Source of the DNA: Sphingomonadales bacterium
GTDB lineage: Bacteria > Pseudomonadota > Alphaproteobacteria > Sphingomonadales > Sphingomonadaceae
DNA: 37,795 nucleotides
Direction of reading: 5' to 3'
NCBI GenBank assembly: GCA_027489365.1
Contig: JAIXZV010000322.1
Span: forward strand, 1-37,795
A model generated the notes under the pieces. That model searched no databases and was not told the origin of the DNA. It saw nothing but the letters and a program-made list of their open reading frames with translations. This document shows, in pieces, positions 8,272 to 15,556 of this stretch (positions are counted from its first letter, which is position 1; each line of letters opens with the position of its first letter). The translations under genes and the position numbers were made by a program.

Positions 8272-8758
8272 TATCAGCGGCCCTGCCGACGATCTCGTGA
8301 GACCAGCGCTCTAGGCCGTCCTTCAGACCTTGGACGAAAACATCGACACCTTGGGAGGCGGCTTCCTGAGCCAGCCATCGAGCCGCTTCGGCGAGCCGGC
8401 GATTATAGGCGCTTCCGAACAGATCAATCATCGCCGTTGCCGTTTCGTGCGCCCGAAACGCGATGCCGCTGCCCGTAAACACCTGTTCGACGAGCGATGC
8501 GCGGGCCATCAGCAGCAGGCCCTCTTCGACCAGGTGGCGGCGCACGAAATACTCGCCGGCACGGGCGTTGATCTCGGGGTGAAGACTGGGTGGACCGCCA
8601 GCGTCGCCGGTATGGACGATATAATAATCAAGTAGCGACATGGTGGCGAGGTCAAAGGCGTGGGGTGCGAAGGCATCGAGAATGAGCAGCGCCCGCACGC
8701 CGGCTTCGAGCGGTGTGTTGAAGAGTTGCGGCTGGGCTATGGGCAGGCTCAGGCCCAC
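8264..8758 (-). CDS. ABC-3C system middle component (MC2-like)
   Basis: About 164 residues, without membrane segments. The sequence carries features I associate with middle component 2 of ABC-three-component systems: PQLFNTPLEAGVRALLILDA, SLLDYYIVHTGD followed by GGPPSLHPE, and VRRHLVEEGLLLMARASLVE. Such proteins are small winged-helix-like linkers between the ATPase and the effector-CTD protein. The GTG at 8758 is preferred, giving a 10-base overlap with the upstream gene. The frame is open back to an ATG at 8791, but those extra codons lie over the conserved end of the upstream gene and look like an artefact. Both neighbours fit the same system. Confidence 0.8.
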   Translation of the reverse strand: MGLSLPIAQPQLFNTPLEAGVRALLILDAFAPHAFDLATMSLLDYYIVHTGDAGGPPSLHPEINARAGEYFVRRHLVEEGLLLMARASLVEQVFTGSGIAFRAHETATAMIDLFGSAYNRRLAEAARWLAQEAASQGVDVFVQGLKDGLERWSHEIVGRAADNV

Positions 8759-9762
8759 GGCATGCGTCCGACATTTGCGAAATGGTGGCACGCGCCCTGT
8801 TTGACGCTGGGAGTAACGCGATTGTGCCGCCCAAGCGCACCTGTAACCTGGGCGGTGGAGGCGACCTCCATGATCTGCGTAAGCCTCTCGTAAAGCGGAG
8901 CCGTGCCCAGCGTGTGGTACCGATCGATTACGGTCTCGTGCACGTCCTCGTCGACATTGTCGATCTGGCTCGCTGGCAGGTTGTCGCGAAAATGGCGTCG
9001 AAACGCCTGACGCTCCAGGAACCGTCGACGGGCGTTGACGATTTGCGGGCCGTAGGTCGCGTTGGCAACGACCTCCGCATAATTGGCAAAAGCCGTGCCG
9101 CTCGCTGCGGCGAACACCGCCACAAGCTGGGTCACATATGCGGACTCTTCGTCAGCAACATCCTCCGGCACGTCAGCGATCCGCAACCGCGGGGCTTCGC
9201 CCGGATCGATGTCGAGATGCTCGTGCAAAACGGCCCGCATCTGCGGCCTCTCCACCAGCTCGCTTGCCTTCCAGAGTTCGACATTCTCGAACGCATACGC
9301 GCGGATAGCCGTCGTGAGCGCCGGGGTGAGCGGACATGGCGTCGTCGATATGCCGTTGAGGCAATAGGCGTCCCAGTTGTTGATCAGAAAGTCCGCGATG
9401 AGCGACGGTCGGTCGATCACCCTCTTGACGTCCCGGACCGCCGAATTGGGGCAGACGAAAATGTATTTGGTGGGCAGCGTGAATTCGCCTTGGTCCGCGT
9501 AATAGAAGATCTTGCCGAGTTCAGTGACAAACTCGGCCTTGCCCAAAGGCGCCTTAAGATGCTTGCACTGATAGTTGTGCCAGTCGCCGTCGTACCGGCG
9601 GGCCGAGAGAAACCCGACGGCATCGCGACCCATGTCCGCCGACCCAGTTGGACGTTCGAATCCGACATAGGTGTCCGCAAGCTTCGCGAGCCACTTCTTG
9701 ATCAGATCTTCGAGCTCGCTGTCCGTTAAATTTAGGATCTGGCGATCTTCGTTGAATGCCAT
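8749..9762 (-). CDS. ABC-3C effector: Mrr-like nuclease domain with ABC-3C C-terminal domain
   Basis: 337 residues. The N-terminal third is a PD-(D/E)xK-type nuclease: D47 in DMGRDAVGF, and Q65-x-K67 in NYQCKHLK, the QxK variant common in Mrr-like enzymes, followed by KIFYYADQGEFTL and YIFVCPNSAVRD. The C-terminal part ends in GACHHFANVGRMPWA, matching the short His-containing end typical of the ABC-3C CTD that docks to the middle component. It is the first gene of the minus-strand effector-MC-ATPase set. Prediction: a DNA-cleaving effector released or activated by the ATPase on invasion. Cleavage by the QxK variant is known in the superfamily but not shown here. The promoter should be in 9763-9869, where I see no clear boxes. 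Confidence 0.83.
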   Translation of the reverse strand: MAFNEDRQILNLTDSELEDLIKKWLAKLADTYVGFERPTGSADMGRDAVGFLSARRYDGDWHNYQCKHLKAPLGKAEFVTELGKIFYYADQGEFTLPTKYIFVCPNSAVRDVKRVIDRPSLIADFLINNWDAYCLNGISTTPCPLTPALTTAIRAYAFENVELWKASELVERPQMRAVLHEHLDIDPGEAPRLRIADVPEDVADEESAYVTQLVAVFAAASGTAFANYAEVVANATYGPQIVNARRRFLERQAFRRHFRDNLPASQIDNVDEDVHETVIDRYHTLGTAPLYERLTQIMEVASTAQVTGALGRHNRVTPSVKQGACHHFANVGRMPWA

Positions 9763-9841
9763 CGTGCGCTATTTCCCCTCCGCGCCCGTACGTGACCTGA
9801 CGGATATTTTCTCCCTTCTCAAGCACTATTGGATCAGGTGT

Positions 9842-9880
9842 GGCGACCGTAGGGCTCGTCTGCTCGACCCTAGCGACGCC
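9842..9880 (-). terminator. Hairpin at the end of the trb operon
   Basis: GGCG (9842-9845) pairs with CGCC (9877-9880), and inside it TAGGG-c-TCG pairs with CGA-CCCTA around a 6-base loop, with an internal loop between the two stems. The stop codon of the DUF2274 gene lies in one arm. No T-tract follows on the minus strand, so it may stabilise the mRNA end or aid termination rather than be a classical terminator. Confidence 0.3.
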
Positions 9881-10085
9881 TGAGCTTCAGGAATTCACGG
9901 TCGCTCGCCATGAACTGGACCAGCATCGGGACAATGATCTTGCCCGGACCGCCCGACGGCTGGCCAGTGGCCGCAGCATGCGTTTCGGCATAAGCGGCAA
10001 GATCGCGGTGGACTTCGGCCGGCACGTCGAGGGTAACGCGGACCGGCTTGTCGTCGGCGATTGGCCCGAGCTTGAGCGCCGTCAC
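9870..10085 (-). CDS. DUF2274 family small protein
   Basis: 71 residues, beginning MTALKLGPIADDKPVRVTLDVPAEVHRDLAAYAE, the pattern of DUF2274 proteins found directly after trbI in alphaproteobacterial conjugative elements. The PVRVTLDVPAEVHRDLAAYAE segment looks like a ribbon-helix-helix core, so it may bind DNA or regulate the operon; that is inference. Its start overlaps the trbI stop by 4 bases (ATGA), making it the last gene of the trb operon. Confidence 0.85.
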   Translation of the reverse strand: MTALKLGPIADDKPVRVTLDVPAEVHRDLAAYAETHAAATGQPSGGPGKIIVPMLVQFMASDREFLKLRRR

Positions 10086-11284
10086 TTCCCGTCCCCCGGG
10101 GCGAGCACGAGGTCGCGGGTCACGATCACCCGCAACACGAAACCGGGTCTCACGGTCAGTGTCGGCTGCACGTTCATCTCCCGCCGGACGAGGTCCTGCC
10201 CGGTCCGCGCGATCGAGTCCGAGCTTCCCTGCCTCAGCGCGCGGACGAGATCGTCGTCGCTGCCGTCGCCGACCTGCGTGCCGACACTCAACAAGGTCGA
10301 GATGAAGGCAGCGCGCAACATCCCGCCCCAGTGCTGGTCGACGCGATCCTGCAATCCGGCAAAACCGCCGACGTCGGCACCGGGCAGACGGTCAAGCTGG
10401 ATGGAGCGACCATCTGGAAGAATCAGCCGGTCCCAAGCCAGCAGCACGCGGTTCTGCCCGAACGATACCTGGGAATCATATTCGCCAAGCAGTCGGCTGC
10501 CCTGCGGGATGAGAAGATGCTGACCCGTCACGCTGTCGTAGACATTCTGCGTCACTTGAGCAGTGATCTGCCCGGGCAAGTCCGAGCGGATGCCGGTGAT
10601 CAGCGCAGCGGGAATAATGCTCCCTGCCTGGACGATGTAGGGCGAGGTCGGCGTGGCAAGGCGGAAGCCGCTCTCGGTAGGCGTGGTCTGGCCGGTTCGC
10701 ATGAAGTTGCGCTTTGTCGCCTGATCGCTCGTACCGCCCGGTGACGATGCAGCCCCACCGTCAACGGGCGCGCTCACTGCAGGCAAAGCCAAAGGCTGAG
10801 CGGTGGGGCTCACGGCGGCGACATTCTCGCCGCCTGTAAACACCTTGCTGGTGCGCGCAGCGTCCCGCTCCTGGCGGATTCGCTCACGGGTCGCCTTAGC
10901 GGCATTGGCGGCTGGGCTCGCGGACGGTGGGGGACTCGTCGTGCCCATCGGTGGCGCGGGCACGTCCTTGCCGCGTTCCTGCGCCGAGAGGATCGGCCGG
11001 CCGAGGTCGCCCGGGAGTGGCGGCCCGAGCTTGGGGACCTGCGAATAATCCTTCGGAGCGCCTGCAAGGCTATCCGTCGGCGCGCGATTATCGGTCTCGT
11101 AGAGTTCCTTCTGTGCCGAGGGCGTAGAGGGCTGCAGTGCATAAACGAGCGCGCCGCCGATCCCGATGGTGGTGACGAGGCCGATGCCGGCAAGCGTCTT
11201 GCGTGACAGCCGCATCACGCGGGGCAGCTCCCCGCGCAGGCGCAATTCGGCCGGCTGAAGCGAAGCGGTATCGTTGCCGGTCAC
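10082..11284 (-). CDS. trbI: TrbI/VirB10 channel protein
   Basis: 400 residues: a short cytoplasmic N-terminus, one membrane segment at about 31-50 (TLAGIGLVTTIGIGGALVYAL), a Pro-rich periplasmic stretch (about 75-130), and a VirB10-type beta-barrel domain (about 210-400) with IVQAGSIIPAALITGI, GSRLLGEYDSQVSFGQ, RLILPDGRSIQL and VRPGFVLRVIVTRDL. VirB10/TrbI spans the inner membrane to the outer-membrane core and relays energy from the ATPases to the pore. Length is normal for the family. It overlaps trbG upstream and the DUF2274 gene downstream by 4 bases each. Confidence 0.95.
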   Translation of the reverse strand: MTGNDTASLQPAELRLRGELPRVMRLSRKTLAGIGLVTTIGIGGALVYALQPSTPSAQKELYETDNRAPTDSLAGAPKDYSQVPKLGPPLPGDLGRPILSAQERGKDVPAPPMGTTSPPPSASPAANAAKATRERIRQERDAARTSKVFTGGENVAAVSPTAQPLALPAVSAPVDGGAASSPGGTSDQATKRNFMRTGQTTPTESGFRLATPTSPYIVQAGSIIPAALITGIRSDLPGQITAQVTQNVYDSVTGQHLLIPQGSRLLGEYDSQVSFGQNRVLLAWDRLILPDGRSIQLDRLPGADVGGFAGLQDRVDQHWGGMLRAAFISTLLSVGTQVGDGSDDDLVRALRQGSSDSIARTGQDLVRREMNVQPTLTVRPGFVLRVIVTRDLVLAPGDGK

Positions 11285-12273
11285 TTGGTCTTCTCCGGGA
11301 TGGCTCCGTCGCGCACCACGCGGACACGCTTCTCGGTCTTGCCCGCACCGAGACGCAGCTCGGCGACGGCGAACAGGCGATCGACCACAAGGTATCGGCC
11401 GCGCACGCGGTAATTGACGAGTTCGCCCTCGCCCTTGGCTCCTGCGATGAAGAGCGGGGGCATGTCGCTCTGGGCGACACTTTCCGGGAATTCGATGAAC
11501 ACTTGCCGGCCGTCGTCAAAGGCACGCAGCGGCCGCCACGCGATGCGGTCGCCGTCGATCCGGTAGCGGAAATTGAGCGTGTCAACAGCTACGCTGGTCA
11601 CGACAGGTGCCGCGGCGGCGGCCTCGCGGGCGCGGGCCGCGATCGCGATCAGGGCGTCCTGCGGGTACGTCCAGGAAATGGACGCCATGTAGGTGTCGGG
11701 GGTCGAGCGCAGCTCAATATGATAAGTCCGCCGATCGGTGTTGATGACTAGATTGGTGATCAGACCGGGGCGGGTCGGCTTCACCAGGATATGAACTCGC
11801 TGGGTCAGACCGGAGCCGCTCACCGTGTCGCCGATGATCCAGCGCACCGTATCGCCCGCGGCGACGGGGCCCGGGCCGACCAGTTGCTCGCCTTCCTGAA
11901 GGGTGATGTCGGTGACCTGGCCCGGCGCGCAATAGAGCTGATAGAGCGCGCCCTCTGCCCAAGGGTATTGCTGGATGGCGTTGAGAAACCCGTCGCGCGC
12001 CGGTTGCATACGGGCAGCCGCGTTTGCGGTCCCGATGCGCAGCTTAGGATCGACGGGCTCAGGTGCTGCAATCGTCGGCGCGGGCTTGAGTTGGCCGGGC
12101 AACGGCAGCGGTACCGGCACGCGGACAATCTCGACCTTGGCGGGCTTGTCCGGTTCGGGGGTCGCCGGCGTCGCGGTGTCGAGTGCGGCTGGCCGGGTCT
12201 GGGCGTGTGACACGCTGCAGGCGGCGAGCGGCAGGGCGAGCACCAGGAGCGGTGCCTTCCGGGCATTAATCAT
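11281..12273 (-). CDS. trbG: TrbG/VirB9 outer-membrane core protein
   Basis: 330 residues with an N-terminal signal (LLVLALPLAACSVSHAQ), which contains a possible lipobox LAAC, then a Pro-rich linker (KPAKVEIVRVPVPLPLPGQ). The VirB9 domain follows: YPWAEGALYQLYCAPGQVTDITLQ, VRWIIGDTVSGSG, HILVKPTRPGLITNLVI and a C-terminal part with FRYRIDGDRIAWRPLRAFDDG and GRYLVVDRLF. TrbG/VirB9 forms the outer ring of the type IV secretion core with TrbI; a VirB7 role is taken by other lipoproteins in Trb systems. Coupled by 4-base overlaps to trbF and trbI. Confidence 0.94.
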   Translation of the reverse strand: MINARKAPLLVLALPLAACSVSHAQTRPAALDTATPATPEPDKPAKVEIVRVPVPLPLPGQLKPAPTIAAPEPVDPKLRIGTANAAARMQPARDGFLNAIQQYPWAEGALYQLYCAPGQVTDITLQEGEQLVGPGPVAAGDTVRWIIGDTVSGSGLTQRVHILVKPTRPGLITNLVINTDRRTYHIELRSTPDTYMASISWTYPQDALIAIAARAREAAAAAPVVTSVAVDTLNFRYRIDGDRIAWRPLRAFDDGRQVFIEFPESVAQSDMPPLFIAGAKGEGELVNYRVRGRYLVVDRLFAVAELRLGAGKTEKRVRVVRDGAIPEKTK

Positions 12274-12953
12274 TGCGTGAGTTCCTTCGACCAGTTGAGG
12301 GCATTGACGAAGACGCCGAGCGGATTGCGGCGAAGCGCGTCAGGGGTGCGGGGCGTCTGGATCGCGATGGTGACGATCGCCGACCAGCGTTCGGTCGCGG
12401 CGAGACTGCCGTCTTGGTAGCGACGCTCGGTCCAGGCGATGCGGAAGCTGTCGTTGGAGGCGCGGATCACACTCGACAGATCGACGGCGACCTGAAGCTT
12501 GCCGATCTGGCTGAACGGATCAGCGTTGCGCGCATAGTCGTTGAGCGCGAGCGCGCCCTTGGCGGTGGTGAAATCGTAGGCGCGCAGCCAGTTCTGGCGC
12601 AGCACCACGGCGTCGGCGGGGATGCCACGGACATTCTCGATGAAGCGCGCGAGATGGAATGCGATCTGCGGATCGTTCGGTCGGTAGCCGGCGTCGGCGG
12701 GCGCGACCGCCTGGGCCTCGCCGAGCTTGTCGACCTGAACGATCCAAGGCGTGATCGTGCCGCGTGAGGCCTGCCAGATCATCCCGGCCGCAAGCACGCT
12801 CGAGAGGCAGAGCGAGCCGAAGGCGGCCAGCCGCCAGCTTCGCGCCTGAACGCGCGCCGAGCCGATGCGGTCGTCCCAGGCCTGACCGGCGCGCTGGTAG
12901 GGCGTTTCGGGTTCGGGCGTAGTGCCGTAGCGCACTGTGGGTCGTCGAAACAT
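12270..12953 (-). CDS. trbF: TrbF/VirB8 inner-membrane assembly protein
   Basis: 227 residues: a cytoplasmic N-terminus (TPYQRAGQAWDDRIGSARVQARSWR), one membrane helix at about 42-63 (LAAFGSLCLSSVLAAGMIWQ) and a periplasmic VirB8 domain with the characteristic VQVDKLGEAQAV, FIENVRGIPAD, YARNADPF and WTERRYQDGSLAATERWSA. VirB8/TrbF nucleates assembly of the inner-membrane complex. An AAGGAG ribosome site lies inside the end of trbL, 4 bases upstream of which the trbL stop is found; the 3' end overlaps trbG. Confidence 0.94.
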   Translation of the reverse strand: MFRRPTVRYGTTPEPETPYQRAGQAWDDRIGSARVQARSWRLAAFGSLCLSSVLAAGMIWQASRGTITPWIVQVDKLGEAQAVAPADAGYRPNDPQIAFHLARFIENVRGIPADAVVLRQNWLRAYDFTTAKGALALNDYARNADPFSQIGKLQVAVDLSSVIRASNDSFRIAWTERRYQDGSLAATERWSAIVTIAIQTPRTPDALRRNPLGVFVNALNWSKELTQ

Positions 12954-12957
12954 GCAT

Positions 12958-14472
12958 TCACTCCTTGTCGGTCACACTGGGGGTGGCGCCGGCACCGCGA
13001 CTGTCGCCGCCGCGCAGCGTGTGGGTGGCGACGGTGGCGCCGTGGGAAATGGCCTGGCTGCGGCGCATCGAGCGGGCCCAGGCAGGCGGCTCGTTTTTCG
13101 GCGCGACAGGGGGTGGTTCGTCGGCGGAGCCTGTTGCGGCCGACGTCAATTCACTCGAAGCGGAGGTCGGCGTTTCCGCACCTGCTTGCGGCTTGGGCAC
13201 GCCGCCGCTGTCGCGCTCGACCGGACCGTCCCCGGTCTGCGGGATCGGCACGCCACCGCTGTCGTGGGGAGCGTCGGCCGCAACATCGGGTTTTGCGACC
13301 CCGCCGGTGTCGTGTTCGACCGGGGCACTCGCCTGCACAGGAGCGGAAGGGGTCGATCCGCTGCCACTGGCAGGGCTCGGTGCTGCGCGGCCCGATGTCG
13401 ACGGCCCGGCCAGTGCGGACCGGCGGAGAGGCGACACGGCGTTCGACGCAGCCGTCTTGCCGACGTTGCCGAGACCCGATGCGACCGCCGATGCGCCTGA
13501 CTTGCCAGCCGCGCCTGCCTTGTAGGCGGTGGTCGCCGAGCCGACGGTCCTGCCGGCAGCCGCCATCGCGCCACCGGCTGCACCAATCGCGGCGCCACCA
13601 ACGGCTGCGCCTGCTGCGGCCACGCCGCCTGCGGCCAGTGCCGTGCCGGCAGCAGCGCCAGCGCCCAGCTGCGGACCACCCGAGACAATGCCGCTCGCGA
13701 TGCCGGGGCCGAAGATGCCGAGACCCAAGAGGCTGACGGCGGCGAGGACAATCGCCATCGCGTCCTCGATCGTCGGTTCGGCATTGCCGATCGCGTCGGT
13801 GAATTGGGAAAAAAGCGTCGACCCAATGCCGATGATGACGGCCAACACCAGCACCTTGATGCCGGAGGACACGACGTTTCCGAGGACGCGTTCGGCCATG
13901 AAGGCGGTTTTGCCGAACAGGCCGAAGGGGATGAGTACGAAGCCGCAAAGAACGGTGAGCTTGAACTCGATCAGCGTCACGAACAGCTGCACCGCCAGAA
14001 CGAAGAAGGCGAGCAGCACGATGACCCAGGCGAACAGCAGCACCGCGATCTGGATGAAGTTTTCGAAGAAGCTGATGTAGCCCATGAGCCCAGAGATGGA
14101 CTCCAGGATGGGTTTGCCGGCGTCGAGCCCGACCTGGGCGACCCTGCCCGGCTGAAGCAGCTCGGCTGTCGTGAAGCTCGTCCCGGATGCTTTGAGACCA
14201 AGGCCGGCAAAGCTCTCGAAGACGATCCGGGCAAGGTTGTTCCAGTTGCCGATGATATAGGCGAAGATGCCGACGAAGAGGGTCTTCTTGACCAGCCGGG
14301 CGATGATGTCGTCGCCCTCGCCGAAGGTCCAGAAAAGCGCCGCCAGCGTGACATCGATGACGATCAGTGTCGTCGCGATGAAGGCGACCTCGCCCCGCAA
14401 CAGGCCGAAACCGGAATCGATGTATGACGTGAAGACTTCGAGAAAGCGGTCGATGACGCCGGTGCCGCCCAA
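12958..14472 (-). CDS. trbL: TrbL/VirB6 polytopic channel protein
   Basis: 504 residues from a TTG at 14472, chosen because it begins with the family's usual GGTGVIDRFLEVFTSYIDSGF and has a strong AGGAGA ribosome site (complement at 14479-14484); the frame stays open to 14760 but that part lies over trbK. Several membrane helices are visible between about 30 and 340 (AFIATTLIVIDVTLAALFW, IAVLLFAWVIVLLAFFVLAV, GFVLIPFGLFGKTAF, AIVLAAVSLLGLGIFGPGIA), then an Ala/Gly-rich linker. The C-terminal tail is hydrophilic and Pro-rich, with three imperfect copies of a D-[ST]-GGV-x-x-P unit. TrbL/VirB6 forms the inner-membrane part of the transfer channel. The tail is longer than a minimal VirB6 and may be cytoplasmic. 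Confidence 0.92.
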   Translation of the reverse strand: MGGTGVIDRFLEVFTSYIDSGFGLLRGEVAFIATTLIVIDVTLAALFWTFGEGDDIIARLVKKTLFVGIFAYIIGNWNNLARIVFESFAGLGLKASGTSFTTAELLQPGRVAQVGLDAGKPILESISGLMGYISFFENFIQIAVLLFAWVIVLLAFFVLAVQLFVTLIEFKLTVLCGFVLIPFGLFGKTAFMAERVLGNVVSSGIKVLVLAVIIGIGSTLFSQFTDAIGNAEPTIEDAMAIVLAAVSLLGLGIFGPGIASGIVSGGPQLGAGAAAGTALAAGGVAAAGAAVGGAAIGAAGGAMAAAGRTVGSATTAYKAGAAGKSGASAVASGLGNVGKTAASNAVSPLRRSALAGPSTSGRAAPSPASGSGSTPSAPVQASAPVEHDTGGVAKPDVAADAPHDSGGVPIPQTGDGPVERDSGGVPKPQAGAETPTSASSELTSAATGSADEPPPVAPKNEPPAWARSMRRSQAISHGATVATHTLRGGDSRGAGATPSVTDKE

Positions 14473-14473
14473 G

Positions 14474-14794
14474 TCAGTTCTCCTGAAGGTTGAGTGCGGG
14501 ATCGGCGCCGCTGCCCGCGGAGGCCCGCCAGTCGCCGTGATCGCGGCCGGTGCCGAGGAAGCGGCGCCGATTCTCCGCCCAGGCAGCGAGGCAGGTCGGG
14601 TCGGAGGCGGCGGCCTGACCTTCGAGCTGACAGTCGGCGAGCTTGGCGCGCAGCGGATCAGCAGCGGCCACCACCGCCGGAGCAATCGGCGGAGGGGTTG
14701 GCTTCGGCTCCTCGCGCAGGGCGAGCACCGCCATGGTGGCTGCAACACCGAGGCACGCAAATGCTCCGATGCGAGCCGAAAGCCTGATCGTCAT
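14474..14794 (-). CDS. trbK: TrbK-alt-like entry exclusion protein
   Basis: 106 residues: an N-terminal hydrophobic segment (IGAFACLGVAATMAVLAL), then a Pro-rich linker (EEPKPTPPPIAPAVV) and a small soluble domain with DPLRAKLADCQLEGQAAASDPTCLAAWAENRRRFLG. This matches the short proteins called TrbK-alt in alphaproteobacterial trb operons, which are thought to block redundant conjugation into cells that already hold the element. The two cysteines could form a disulfide in the periplasm. It lies 12 bases after trbJ and one base before the trbL start codon. Confidence 0.83.
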   Translation of the reverse strand: MTIRLSARIGAFACLGVAATMAVLALREEPKPTPPPIAPAVVAAADPLRAKLADCQLEGQAAASDPTCLAAWAENRRRFLGTGRDHGDWRASAGSGADPALNLQEN

Positions 14795-14806
14795 GAGCCT
14801 CGGTCC

Positions 14807-15556
14807 TTAGTTGTGGAACATCGAGACCGGCGACGAATGGTAGCCGGTGCTGGGGGTGAGGAAGCGGCGGAGCTGCTCACGCGCCTGGTCCTGCGCCGCG
14901 GCGCGCTGGGCGGCATCGAGCGTCTGTGCTCGGCCTTGCGCCGCGATCAGCGCGGTCAGGTCCGATATCTGCCGCGACTGAAGTGCGAGAAGCTGATTGC
15001 CGGCCTGCGCGGCCTGAAGCGCGCCGGTCGCCGACTGGCTGGAGCCAACCAGCCGGTCCATGACGTCTCGCGACCCCTCGATATTGCCGACGACGCCGAC
15101 CTGTACCTTGAGCGCATCTTCGAAGGCGGCGACGCTGTCCTGCCAGCGCGCGCGTGCGTTATCGACCAGCGACCGGTCCGAGCCGGACATGCTCGAGCTG
15201 CGGTAGCGCGCGTCGAAGACCTGATCGATTGACTGGACAGAATAGGCGATGCGCTGGGCATTGGTCAGGAGTTGCTGGGTCTGGCGGACCTGTGCCTGGA
15301 GGTCTGCCAGCGCCGAGGTCGGCAGCGTCGCGAGGTTGCGCGCCTGGTTGATTAGCGACTGCGCTTCGTTCTGAAGCGACTTGATTTGGTTGTTGATCTG
15401 CTCGAGCGTCCGCGCGGCCGTCAGGACATTCTGCGAATAGTTGGTCGGGTCATAGACGATCCCGCCGAACTGGGCCTGGGCCGGGCTGGCGAAGACAGCG
15501 AGGGTGAGTGCGGCCGCGCTGGAAAGCGCGAGCCGGCGAAGCGACAGCTTGGTCAT
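14807..15556 (-). CDS. trbJ: TrbJ/VirB5-like periplasmic protein
   Basis: 249 residues from the ATG at 15556, which overlaps the trbE stop by 4 bases; longer frames on this strand belong to trbE. A signal peptide (RLALSSAAALTLAVFASPAQAQ) is followed by FGGIVYDPTNYSQNVLTAARTLEQINNQI, a signature start of mature TrbJ, and a mostly helical, Gln- and Ala-rich body (LQNEAQSLINQARNLATLP, QSIDQVFDARYR). TrbJ is the VirB5-like minor pilus/adhesion component. It is predicted periplasmic and pilus-associated. Confidence 0.93.
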   Translation of the reverse strand: MTKLSLRRLALSSAAALTLAVFASPAQAQFGGIVYDPTNYSQNVLTAARTLEQINNQIKSLQNEAQSLINQARNLATLPTSALADLQAQVRQTQQLLTNAQRIAYSVQSIDQVFDARYRSSSMSGSDRSLVDNARARWQDSVAAFEDALKVQVGVVGNIEGSRDVMDRLVGSSQSATGALQAAQAGNQLLALQSRQISDLTALIAAQGRAQTLDAAQRAAAQDQAREQLRRFLTPSTGYHSSPVSMFHN

